A stretch of 9,509 nt of DNA from an uncultured Bacilli bacterium (GCA_934133155.1 CAKPAT010000046.1:1-9509), one strand, 5' to 3'; numbered from the stretch's first letter, positions 1 to 5,340 are shown. A program made the numbers and translations. Notes: generated by a model from the letters alone, not told the origin.

Positions 1-34
1 ATTTAAATACCATACTAGTAGTATTTATGTTTAA

Positions 35-703
35 CTATAATAATCTATTATTGTAAAATTTATATACGACTTTATTTGTATTAACAAGCCAAATTTTTTT
101 ATCGGTTCCTTCTCTTAAGTATGCTTCATATGTTGATGTAAATTTCAAAACTTCTTCATGTTTTACTAACTCTCTTGCTATTTTGGACATATCTCTACTT
201 GTTGAATAATGATCTGCTGTGTCTAGTCCATGAGGGTTTTTGAAGTTGGTGTTTGTTAGACCTAATTCTTTAGCTTTTTTATTCATTTCAGATACAAATG
301 CGGATACTGTTCCATAAGAAGCTTCAGCTAAAGCAACTACAGCATCGTTACCACTAGCTATGGCTACTCCTTTAAATAAGTCTTTAACAGTCATTTTTTC
401 ACCAGTTTCTAATAAGATTTGACTGCCACCCATTTTTGATGCGTTTTCGCTGACAGTTACTGTTTGATCCCATTTTAATATACCATTTTCTATTGCTTCA
501 ATTATTAGAAGCATGCTCATCATTTTAGTCATTGATGCTGGATTTAATTTTTCGTCGGCATTTTTTTCATATATTATTTGTCCTGTTTCAGCTTCTATTA
601 ATATAGCTGATTTAGCATTTTCAGCTAAATTTAAATCATCAGCTTTGGCTTTTGGCATGATAAATAAGCTTAATATCATTAATAAAATACATATTTTTTT
701 CAT
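35..703 (-). CDS. D-alanyl-D-alanine carboxypeptidase (peptidase S11, DacA/DacF type), C-terminally truncated
   Basis: This is a secreted penicillin-binding protein of the low-molecular-weight D,D-carboxypeptidase family, which trims the terminal D-Ala from peptidoglycan stem peptides outside the membrane. A signal peptide covers about residues 1-21 (KK, a hydrophobic stretch, then AKA). The SxxK motif is S57-M-T-K60 and the SGN motif is S117-G-N119. Both are intact, as is the stretch up to WLVNTNK (205-211), which in the family lies a few residues before the KTG box. Here the frame ends at 222 aa with NNRLL and a TAG stop, and KTG is absent. Family members are usually about 380-440 aa. No frame in the remaining 34 bases restores KTG, so the 3' part has probably been lost or displaced. 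The ATG is preceded by AGAGGTG, and a weak promoter (TTGTAA, 17 bp, CATATT at 722-750) lies just upstream. Family assignment is firm; a functional enzyme is unlikely. Confidence 0.85.
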   Translation of the reverse strand: MKKICILLMILSLFIMPKAKADDLNLAENAKSAILIEAETGQIIYEKNADEKLNPASMTKMMSMLLIIEAIENGILKWDQTVTVSENASKMGGSQILLETGEKMTVKDLFKGVAIASGNDAVVALAEASYGTVSAFVSEMNKKAKELGLTNTNFKNPHGLDTADHYSTSRDMSKIARELVKHEEVLKFTSTYEAYLREGTDKKIWLVNTNKVVYKFYNNRLL

Positions 704-744
704 AATTCACCTCTACTAAAAAATATGTATTTTTATGTATAAAA

Positions 745-1329
745 TTACAACTGTCCTTTATAAAAGTATATTTTCATGGCGTTTTCGGTGTAGTTTGGTT
801 TAGACATATCTTTATTTATTATTTTTCCTATATAGTATATTATGTACTGTGAGGCGATTAATAAATCAAATTCTGCTAATATGCCATTATAATCACTTTC
901 TATTATTATGGTGTTTTCACTTAGGTAGTTTAATAGTTCCTCTTCATATTTTGACGTCTCTTTTTGTTTAAAATATATTGATACGTTGTTATTTAAATTT
1001 TCATAGTTGATAAATCTACCGTGAGAAAAGTTCTTTTTTTCGTGAATGATGCAGTTACAGACACCAGATTCTGTTATTTTACTTTCTAAATCAAAAGCAG
1101 GGGTGCTAGAACAATCACCTCTAAATATATTTATAAGGTTTGTTTCTTGCATTTTCTTAATAGTATCTTTATTTATTATTTTGCTTATTTTTTCATTCCA
1201 ATTTTGCATAGAATTTTTGATAAATGTGTTTATTTCTATAGAACTATTTGTTTTTTTTAGGTAGTATTTTAAGAATATTGCTGATGGGGAAACTGCCCCT
1301 TCAAATGATAAAAATCCTTTTTCCCTTTC
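745..1329 (-). pseudogene. 5'-truncated remnant of a SIS-domain (sugar isomerase-like) protein
   Basis: The reading frame is open for 194 codons from 1329 to a TAA at 745. The first in-frame ATG is only at 1207-1209 and has no ribosome binding site. Family-like sequence runs upstream of that ATG (GFLSFEGAVSPSAIFLKYY), so the ATG is internal and the true start is gone. The frame is closed by a TAA at 1330-1332, directly after the terminator of the pilin operon. From memory of the family, the recognisable motifs are DLESKITESG, NFSHGRF (family NFAHGRH) and the C-terminal KPNYTENAMKIYF. These mark the C-terminal half of an uncharacterised group of SIS proteins about 340-400 aa long. SIS domains bind phosphosugars, but no substrate can be named here. 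I read it as a gene remnant. The 154-aa piece from 1209 could still be translated, but I see nothing that would drive it. Confidence 0.65.
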
Positions 1330-1337
1330 TTATTCGG

Positions 1338-1362
1338 AAAAAGTAGCTTTTACAGGCTACTT
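1338..1362 (-). terminator. Intrinsic terminator of the pilin-like operon
   Basis: On the minus strand, AAGTAGC (1356-1362) pairs perfectly with GCTACTT (1341-1347) around an 8-nt loop, followed by a T run ending at 1338. The upstream arm overlaps the TAG stop of the second pilin-like gene (1357-1359). The T run also belongs to a second inverted repeat, CTTTTTCC/GGAAAAAG (1336-1343 and 1317-1324), which may be a low-complexity coincidence. Confidence 0.75.
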
Positions 1363-1722
1363 GCATTTTGTTTCGTTAAACTTATATGTGTAGTTATTAT
1401 TTTTATAAGTGATTAAGACATAACCGCATATCTCTTTTTTATTTCTAGGATCAACTATTTCGTCTGTGTCTAGGTATCCCTCTTCAGATAATGTTTTTAA
1501 ATCTACTGTTATTGTTTCATTATCACCATAAGGCATTTTGTCGGTGTTTACTGTTCCCCATTTCGAAGCCGCTTCTTCTATGGTATTTATTTGAGTATTA
1601 TAAAGTGATTGTTTAGAGTTTTGATATGTGTTTATGGCTGATGGTACGATGGCTACTACAATTATTCCTAATATGGCTATAACAGCTAGTAATTCTACTA
1701 GTGTAAATCCTTTTTTTAGCAT
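1357..1722 (-). CDS. Type IV prepilin-like protein (ComGC-like pseudopilin), second of a tandem pair
   Basis: This 121-aa protein has a class III signal: MLKKG|FTLVELL, with predicted prepilin-peptidase cleavage after G5 and Glu at position 5 of the mature protein. A hydrophobic helix to about residue 29 anchors it in the membrane and would pack in a pilus or pseudopilus core. The C-terminal part is a short soluble domain with two cysteines (C99 and C120) that could form a disulfide. The start ATG lies within the end of the upstream pilin gene (7-nt overlap, ATGCTAA). Its Shine-Dalgarno AAGGAG is read there as codons for the preceding protein's last residues, suggesting translational coupling. 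It shares the pattern IExAASxWG with its partner, so the two are probably duplicates. ComGC-type pseudopilins build DNA-uptake pili, but no comG ATPase, membrane protein or peptidase is visible here, so the specific role is open. Confidence 0.85.
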   Translation of the reverse strand: MLKKGFTLVELLAVIAILGIIVVAIVPSAINTYQNSKQSLYNTQINTIEEAASKWGTVNTDKMPYGDNETITVDLKTLSEEGYLDTDEIVDPRNKKEICGYVLITYKNNNYTYKFNETKCK

Positions 1723-2084
1723 GTTTCTTCTCCTTTATATTTATATACAAATTGTTCATTTTCGTAGTATATGCAGATTTTGGCTTTTTTCTCGTTGATG
1801 TCTTCTTTGCTTGTAATGTCTTTTATTTGTTTATTTTCTAAAAAACCAGCATTTTTAAGTGCTTCTAATGTTACATAGCTTTGTGAAAGTACTCCGTTTG
1901 TTTGTGATAAGTTATCTAAACCCCACTGACTGGCGGCGTATTCTATTTGGGATATTTGCTCTTCATTTAATGATGTTTTACTTCTATTTAATATATCTAC
2001 CATACTTGGCATTATTATTACCATGATTACGGCTAGTATGACAATAGACGCCATAAGCTCTATTAATGTAAATCCTTTTTTCAC
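1716..2084 (-). CDS. Type IV prepilin-like protein (ComGC-like pseudopilin), first of a tandem pair
   Basis: This 122-aa protein opens with MKKG|FTLIELM, the prepilin-peptidase site, with cleavage after G4 and Glu at position 5 of the mature chain. A hydrophobic N-terminal helix runs to about residue 28. The soluble part contains QISQIEYAASQWG (43-55) and ends in two cysteines, C104 and C122, the latter the final residue. The start codon is GTG at 2082-2084, with AGGTGA about 6 nt upstream; the nearby ATG at 2089-2091 is out of frame. A good vegetative promoter lies just upstream (2103-2131), and the second pilin gene overlaps the 3' end, so the two form an operon of their own. The product would be membrane-inserted, processed and possibly assembled with its neighbour. 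Assembly machinery must be encoded elsewhere if it exists. Confidence 0.85.
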   Translation of the reverse strand: MKKGFTLIELMASIVILAVIMVIIMPSMVDILNRSKTSLNEEQISQIEYAASQWGLDNLSQTNGVLSQSYVTLEALKNAGFLENKQIKDITSKEDINEKKAKICIYYENEQFVYKYKGEETC

Positions 2085-2102
2085 TTCTCATCACCTATTT
2101 TA

Positions 2103-2131
2103 AATATAGCATACCGGATAAAATAAGTAAA
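2103..2131 (-). promoter_or_regulatory. Sigma-A-type promoter of the pilin-like operon
   Basis: On the minus strand, TTTACT (2126-2131), a 17-bp spacer and TATATT (2103-2108). TGC before the -10 gives an extended -10 element. It begins only 12 bp beyond the khpA stop codon and about 20 bp upstream of the GTG start. Confidence 0.6.
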
Positions 2132-2155
2132 GAAAAAAGAACCTAAAAAGATTCT
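2132..2155 (-). terminator. Probable weak terminator after khpA
   Basis: On the minus strand, AGAATC (2150-2155) pairs with GGTTCT (2138-2143) with one G-U pair around a 6-nt loop, followed by a run of six T. The hairpin overlaps the khpA stop codon and is followed at once by the pilin promoter. The stem is short and AT-rich, so termination may be partial. Confidence 0.4.
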
Positions 2156-2382
2156 ACATTTACCTTTACTTTTGGCATGTTATTTGCGTAACTTGCTTCA
2201 GACACTAGTGTTCTAATGGCATTTATTGTTTTGCCTTTATAACCTATTACAGCACCCATGTCAATCTCACTTACTAGTACCTCTATTGTTATTATGTCGT
2301 CTTTAAATTCTCTTACGGTTACTAAGTCTTTTTTTTGACATACGCTTTTAACCAAAAATTCTGTTAATTTTGCTAAATCCAT
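2143..2382 (-). CDS. khpA: KhpA, KH-domain RNA-binding protein
   Basis: A small cytoplasmic RNA-binding protein that acts with KhpB (Jag/EloR) in Gram-positive bacteria, where the pair influences cell elongation and division through RNA binding. The 79-aa length matches the family (B. subtilis YlqC/KhpA is about 81 aa). It is essentially one KH domain with the GxxG loop at I46-G47-Y-K-G50-K-T, flanked by the expected beta-strand ITIEVLVSEID and the helix INAIRTLVSEAS. Its ATG overlaps the rpsP stop by one base (TAATG), so translation is probably coupled. In many Firmicutes rpsP-khpA is followed by rimM and trmD; here the operon ends after khpA with a weak terminator and a new promoter. Identification is secure from the motif, size and rpsP linkage. 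Confidence 0.92.
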   Translation of the reverse strand: MDLAKLTEFLVKSVCQKKDLVTVREFKDDIITIEVLVSEIDMGAVIGYKGKTINAIRTLVSEASYANNMPKVKVNVESF

Positions 2383-2660
2383 TAGTTCTTTTTCTCGTTT
2401 CTTAATTCATGGAATTTTTTATTAATTCCTGCTTTATTGAATAAGCTTTTTACTGTATCTGTAGGGATTGCACCATTATTTAACCATTTTAGTGCTACTT
2501 CTTCGTTTATTTTGATTTCTGCTGGTTCAGCTACTGGATTATATGTTCCTACTAATTCGATGTATTTACCATCTCTTTTAGTACGTGAATCTGCAGCTAC
2601 TACTCTATAGAATGGTCTTTTTTTAGCACCCATACGTAATAATCTTAATTTTACAGCCAT
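2382..2660 (-). CDS. rpsP: 30S ribosomal protein S16
   Basis: A structural protein of the 30S subunit that binds 16S rRNA and aids small-subunit assembly. The 92-aa length is normal. The conserved N-terminal block is present: [19 protein letters not shown] followed by [14 protein letters not shown] and LVGTYNP, the typical S16 signature. The C-terminal part has the expected [14 protein letters not shown] segment that precedes the final helix. A strong Shine-Dalgarno, GGAGGG, stands about 9 nt before the ATG, fitting high expression. The gene has its own promoter (2686-2714), whose -35 lies inside the terminator hairpin of the upstream cotE gene. It is the first gene of a two-gene operon with khpA. 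Confidence 0.97.
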   Translation of the reverse strand: MAVKLRLLRMGAKKRPFYRVVAADSRTKRDGKYIELVGTYNPVAEPAEIKINEEVALKWLNNGAIPTDTVKSLFNKAGINKKFHELRNEKKN

Positions 2661-2685
2661 TTATTTTCCCTCCATTTCGTTTATT

Positions 2686-2714
2686 AGTTTATCATATTAA
2701 AAAAAGAGTGTCAA
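2686..2714 (-). promoter_or_regulatory. Sigma-A-type promoter of rpsP-khpA
   Basis: On the minus strand, a consensus TTGACA (2709-2714), a 17-bp spacer and TAAACT (2686-2691), with TGA immediately before the -10. The -35 hexamer is part of the descending arm of the cotE terminator hairpin, and the terminator T run forms much of the spacer. Confidence 0.75.
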
Positions 2715-2732
2715 CCTTTTTTGGTTGACACT
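2694..2732 (-). terminator. Intrinsic terminator of cotE, overlapping the rpsP promoter
   Basis: A perfect 10-bp stem on the minus strand, AGTGTCAACC (2723-2732) with GGTTGACACT (2707-2716), a 6-nt A loop, then CTC and seven T. The first stem base overlaps the cotE TAA stop. It is the strongest hairpin terminator of the host genes here. Confidence 0.9.
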
Positions 2733-3277
2733 TATTTATTTTCTTTTATATAATCTTCGCTTACTTCTTTATCTATTTCCTTTAAGGTGTCTTCGGATAT
2801 ATCGTCTTCTATTTCGTCCCATGGCTCTTCGTCATCCATAACTTCTATTTTAACTTTGGCTTCTCCAACTATTTCTACTCCCAGTTCTTTTTCAATGTTG
2901 AATGATACTTTTTTCACTCCGTCAATGTTTACTCCGGAACATACGGGCTGCTTTAATGATCTGACGATTATATCTGTATCACCTGATAAATCAGCATTTT
3001 CTTTTATTTTGACGTTGAATAGGTCGTTATATTCTATTTTTTTATTTATTACGGCTGTTTTGGTATCTTTATCGTATGAATACCAGATATTGATGTCAAA
3101 TGAGCCGTCTACTCCTACTTTGTCACCTGATTTGTAGCCTTTAAATCTATGATTTATTACCCAGCAACCGAGTATGGTTGTTGGATTAAATTCGGTTTCT
3201 AAAAAGTATTTATCTTTAAAGTGTTTTTTACCCTTTCCGATTACGGCTTTTGTGACGATTTCTTTATATGATGCCAT
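2732..3277 (-). CDS. cotE: Spore coat morphogenetic protein CotE family
   Basis: CotE is made in the mother cell and directs assembly of the outer coat around the forespore in Bacillus. With the ATG at 3275-3277 the protein is 181 aa, the length I recall for B. subtilis CotE, and its N-terminus (MASYKEIVTKAV) aligns with MSEYREIITKAV. Other conserved blocks are TTILGCWVINH (33-43), DINIWYSY (61-68), LKQPVC (108-113) and EIVGEAKVKIEV (135-146), followed by the strongly acidic tail (148-181) typical of the family. An in-frame GTG at 3290-3292 would add five residues, but AGGGGTGAT lies between the two, placing the Shine-Dalgarno correctly for the ATG. A perfect hairpin terminator follows the stop. 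A possible mother-cell sigma -10 lies upstream. Its presence points to sporulation or sporulation ancestry. Confidence 0.88.
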   Translation of the reverse strand: MASYKEIVTKAVIGKGKKHFKDKYFLETEFNPTTILGCWVINHRFKGYKSGDKVGVDGSFDINIWYSYDKDTKTAVINKKIEYNDLFNVKIKENADLSGDTDIIVRSLKQPVCSGVNIDGVKKVSFNIEKELGVEIVGEAKVKIEVMDDEEPWDEIEDDISEDTLKEIDKEVSEDYIKENK

Positions 3278-3294
3278 TTTATCACCCCTCACTT

Positions 3295-3303
3295 TAAAAT
3301 ATG
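3295..3303 (-). promoter_or_regulatory. Possible mother-cell sigma (SigK/SigE-like) -10 element of cotE
   Basis: The minus strand reads CATATTTTA, a full match to the SigK -10 consensus CATAnnnTA, and also resembles SigE -10 elements. It lies 17 bp before the ATG, giving a short leader that still includes the Shine-Dalgarno. No convincing -35 AC motif is seen at the right distance. Nine AT-rich bases can match by chance, so the call rests mainly on the gene's expected sporulation control. Confidence 0.3.
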
Positions 3304-3326
3304 CGAGTGGTTTAAAAAATGCACAA

Positions 3327-3740
3327 TTATTTACATTTTAGTTTATATTCTCCATCAAAATTCCAGATATTTAGTTTTCCTTTGGCTTTAATGGGATAAA
3401 TGGGTGTTATATCTTCCATAACCCATGCGTATCTTCCGACTTTATATTCTCCTAAATTGTATTCTACTTTATTTTGTTTTATATCGTTTAAAAATTTTTC
3501 GTCCATGTAAATACAGTCTACTAAATTACAACGGCAAATAATATTTCCAAAATTCATATCCATGTCTTTTATTAAATCAATAACAAAATCATTCGTAAGA
3601 AATTCTTTGGCAAGACTTTTACCGCTTGCATGTATAAAGATTTCACCTCTATAATTTGTTTTCCAGCTTCTTGTTTCAATCTTTTTCATTCCGTTTTTTA
3701 TCAAAGTTGCAAATGGTTCTTTAATGCTTATAACTTTCAT
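3327..3740 (-). CDS. ASCH-domain protein
   Basis: This 137-aa cytoplasmic protein is a single ASCH domain, a PUA-like beta-barrel predicted to bind RNA or modified nucleosides. The signature is at the N-terminus: VISIKEPFATLIKNGMKKIETRSWKT (residues 3-28), followed by YRGEIFIHASGK (30-41), and near the C-terminus GRYAWVMEDI (102-111). Lys7, the KxxETRSW block and the IHAS segment are the residues usually conserved around the binding cleft. No second domain is fused. The Shine-Dalgarno is weak (GTGAT five bases before the ATG), and an inverted repeat (3754-3793) lies just upstream. It sits between a membrane-protein gene and cotE on the same strand, without a clear functional link to either. 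Some ASCH proteins hydrolyse modified cytidines or regulate translation, but I cannot assign an activity. Confidence 0.8.
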   Translation of the reverse strand: MKVISIKEPFATLIKNGMKKIETRSWKTNYRGEIFIHASGKSLAKEFLTNDFVIDLIKDMDMNFGNIICRCNLVDCIYMDEKFLNDIKQNKVEYNLGEYKVGRYAWVMEDITPIYPIKAKGKLNIWNFDGEYKLKCK

Positions 3741-3753
3741 TTATATCACGTAT

Positions 3754-3793
3754 AATCAATCTTACAAAAATATTAATTTCTTACTGATTGATT
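3754..3793. repeat. Inverted repeat upstream of the ASCH gene (possible operator or leader hairpin)
   Basis: AATCAATC (3754-3761) and GATTGATT (3786-3793) are perfect inverted 8-mers separated by 24 bp of AT-rich sequence, 13 bp upstream of the ASCH start codon. The distance between arm centres is 32 bp, about three helical turns, which would suit a dimeric regulator. With the long loop and weak arms it is a poor terminator. Function is unproven. Confidence 0.3.
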
Positions 3794-3834
3794 CCTTTCT
3801 ATTTAACTATGGCCATTTTATGGAATGGTTCACT

Positions 3835-5160
3835 TTATTTAAAGATTTCTTCTTTATTTGGGAGTGTGTTAAATAGCTTACTCATACTTTCATTTGTATT
3901 TACTTTGGTATACATGGAAAATTTATCAATGTCTGAGAGGTTTGTTTTATCTATGTAGTTACTGACATCTACTTTATCAAAAGTTTTAGCTTCTTTATTT
4001 GTTATTTTAATATTGCTATTTATGTTATATACTTTGACGTTATTTTTTTTAACTTCTAAGTTTATATCAAAGTTATAGTTTGTTTTTTCTTTATTTACAT
4101 CAAAATCTAATATTCCTTTTATATCTATACCTGTTTTGGTGTTATCAAAACTTAAAATGTATTCATTATTTTGGTTATTTAAAAGAGTGATGCTGATGTA
4201 TTTATTTTCGGCTAAGGCGGTTATAAATTCACCTGTTTTATTATTGGTGTAAAGAGTAATATTAATTTTACCTAAGTCTTCTAATTTATTTATGAATATT
4301 TTGGTATATTTATCTAATGCTATTTTGATATCTTTTTTGGTGACGTTTTTTATTTGGGCTAAAGTACTTACTAAATCTTCATTTGATTTTAAGGTGTTCA
4401 TGAATGTTTTAACAACTTCTTCACGGTTTTTATCAATGGTTAGAGTTGATGCATATACTTTTAGTTTGTTATTTTTATAATCTATTACTATTTTTTTACC
4501 GTTTATTTTTTCTAGTGCTACGGTTTTATCTATAGCTTGATTTAGTGCTTTTAATATTATCATTGTTTGTTTAGAGGCGTATGACAAATTTAGATTTGTG
4601 TTATTTTCAAATCTAATATATTTGTCAAATATTTCACTACTATTTATGTATAGACCTTTTTTATCACTGTAAATATCGGCATTTACAAAGTTTTCATTAT
4701 CTTTTTTTGTTTGTATTATCATGTGAGATCTTTCTGATGCATTGTCGGCTTTATATTTTATGTCCCATTTTATTTTTGATAATTCGCTGTACATTTCTTT
4801 ATTAATAATGCTTTCAATATTATAGTCAAGGTTTATTTTGCCTTCTGTTATGTCATAGGCATTATCATTTATGTTACTTGTTAATATGTTAAAAAGGTTA
4901 TCTATTGCCATAGTATAGATTGTTTTTGGGTTATTTTTAAAGAATAATGATCCAACTAATATTGATACTGCCAGTATTAAAAATATGGCAATTAGCCAGG
5001 GCAATTTGGATAGTTTGGCTTCTTTGGTATTTTGGACAATTTCTGTATATGTATAGTTTTCTTCACCTTTGGCGTCTTCATCCATAAGTGTGTCTTTAAA
5101 GGTTTCGTTGGCCTCTTTTTCTATTTTTTTTTCAAATTCGTTTTCGCTTAGCTTTTTCAT
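3835..5160 (-). CDS. Single-pass membrane protein with a large extracytoplasmic domain, function unknown
   Basis: I do not recognise this family. The 441-aa product has a charged, acidic cytoplasmic N-terminus (1-52), one transmembrane segment (LPWLIAIFLILAVSILVGSLFF, about 53-74) and a roughly 365-aa exterior domain. That domain is rich in Asn, Lys, Ile and Thr, has almost no Cys or Trp, and alternates polar and hydrophobic residues as in beta-sheet folds (for example KITNKEAKTFDKVDVSNYI near the end). The layout resembles envelope proteins with a LolA/LppX-like barrel, but that is a guess from composition. The ATG at 5158-5160 is chosen because AGGAAG lies 8-9 nt upstream; an in-frame GTG three codons earlier would abut the Shine-Dalgarno. 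Its promoter (5186-5214) is clear. The IS ends one base beyond that promoter's -35. A weak hairpin near 3806-3829 lacks a T run, so the transcript may continue into the ASCH gene. Confidence 0.75.
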   Translation of the reverse strand: MKKLSENEFEKKIEKEANETFKDTLMDEDAKGEENYTYTEIVQNTKEAKLSKLPWLIAIFLILAVSILVGSLFFKNNPKTIYTMAIDNLFNILTSNINDNAYDITEGKINLDYNIESIINKEMYSELSKIKWDIKYKADNASERSHMIIQTKKDNENFVNADIYSDKKGLYINSSEIFDKYIRFENNTNLNLSYASKQTMIILKALNQAIDKTVALEKINGKKIVIDYKNNKLKVYASTLTIDKNREEVVKTFMNTLKSNEDLVSTLAQIKNVTKKDIKIALDKYTKIFINKLEDLGKINITLYTNNKTGEFITALAENKYISITLLNNQNNEYILSFDNTKTGIDIKGILDFDVNKEKTNYNFDINLEVKKNNVKVYNINSNIKITNKEAKTFDKVDVSNYIDKTNLSDIDKFSMYTKVNTNESMSKLFNTLPNKEEIFK

Positions 5161-5185
5161 AACTAACACTTCCTAATCTACCATA

Positions 5186-5214
5186 ACTATATCAAAATTA
5201 GGCTTTAGTTGCAA
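5186..5214 (-). promoter_or_regulatory. Sigma-A-type promoter of the membrane-protein gene
   Basis: On the minus strand, TTGCAA (5209-5214), a 17-bp spacer and TATAGT (5186-5191) with TGA just before the -10. Transcription would start about 20 nt upstream of the ATG. The -35 directly abuts the left copy of the IS target duplication, so the insertion left the core promoter intact. Confidence 0.7.
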
Positions 5215-5241
5215 GAAAAAAATGGTTTACATGTGAGTAAC
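5215..5241. repeat. Target-site duplication of the IS, left copy (27 bp)
   Basis: Identical over 27 bp to 6952-6978 on the far side of the element, in direct orientation. It contains the A7 tract, ATGGTTTAC, the loop ATGTGA and GTAAC, i.e. most of the miaB terminator without the last arm. The base before it (A5214) also matches the last base of the IS, so the exact edge is ambiguous by one base. Confidence 0.9.
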
Positions 5242-5270
5242 TGTTATTAACTTATGATAATGTTAGTATA
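5242..5270 (+). repeat. Left terminal inverted repeat of the IS (29 bp)
   Basis: Begins TGTTATTAACTTATG and ends ATGTTAGTATA. It differs from the reverse complement of the right end at five positions (4, 6, 13, 17 and 28). Confidence 0.88.
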
Positions 5271-5296
5271 TATTAACTTTTGAAAATGTTAGTAAA
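5245..5296 (+). repeat. Two tandem 26-bp end repeats at the left IS terminus
   Basis: Units 5245-5270 and 5271-5296 abut exactly and agree at 23 of 26 positions (core TATTAACTT, TGA, AATGTTAGTA). The inner unit is closer to the right terminus (24 of 26, the last 23 identical) than to the outer left one. Such iterated sites are candidate transposase-binding sites. Only one copy exists at the right end. Confidence 0.85.
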
Positions 5297-5306
5297 CTGA
5301 TATAAT
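5277..5306 (+). promoter_or_regulatory. Transposase promoter overlapping the inner end repeat
   Basis: A consensus TATAAT (5301-5306) preceded by TGA forms an extended -10. The -35 region is weak (TTTTGA at 5278-5283 with a 17-bp spacer) and lies inside the inner end repeat, so transposase bound there could repress its own gene. Transcription would start near 5313, which rules out the ATG at 5311 as the usual start. Confidence 0.6.
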
Positions 5307-5340
5307 CAAAATGGTGATATATAGAATGGAAAGATTAAAT

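Noticed and set aside
35..120. Simple frameshift or TGA recoding as the cause of the short carboxypeptidase
   Set aside because: The terminating codon is TAG, and neither other frame after NTNK restores the expected GLKTG sequence, so a one-base error does not explain the loss.
513..719. Plus-strand open frame opposite the carboxypeptidase
   Set aside because: It is antisense to a clear coding frame, has no ribosome binding site and no family resemblance. The same holds for the plus-strand frames at 1046-1264, 2787-3137, 4292-4480, 7181-7447, 7975-8163 and 8673-8924.
1273..1300. GGGG/CCCC hairpin near 1287-1300 as a regulatory RNA element
   Set aside because: The stem is only four base pairs and lies inside the SIS remnant's coding sequence (GAVSP), which explains the bases.
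3278..3292. GTG start for CotE adding five residues
   Set aside because: The Shine-Dalgarno AGGGGTGAT overlaps this stretch and is correctly spaced for the ATG at 3277, which also gives the family's length and N-terminus.
3800..3835. Imperfect hairpin after the membrane-protein gene as an intrinsic terminator
   Set aside because: The stem has a mismatch and a bulge, and no T run follows, so it is not supported as a terminator.
5242..5296. CRISPR-like or satellite repeat
   Set aside because: Only two units abut with no spacers, and they match the inverted repeat at the other end of the IS, so they are transposon ends.
5311..5340. Upstream ATG of the transposase (adds 10 residues)
   Set aside because: It lies five bases after the -10 hexamer, so it would sit at or before the transcription start, and the added residues do not resemble the family N-terminus.
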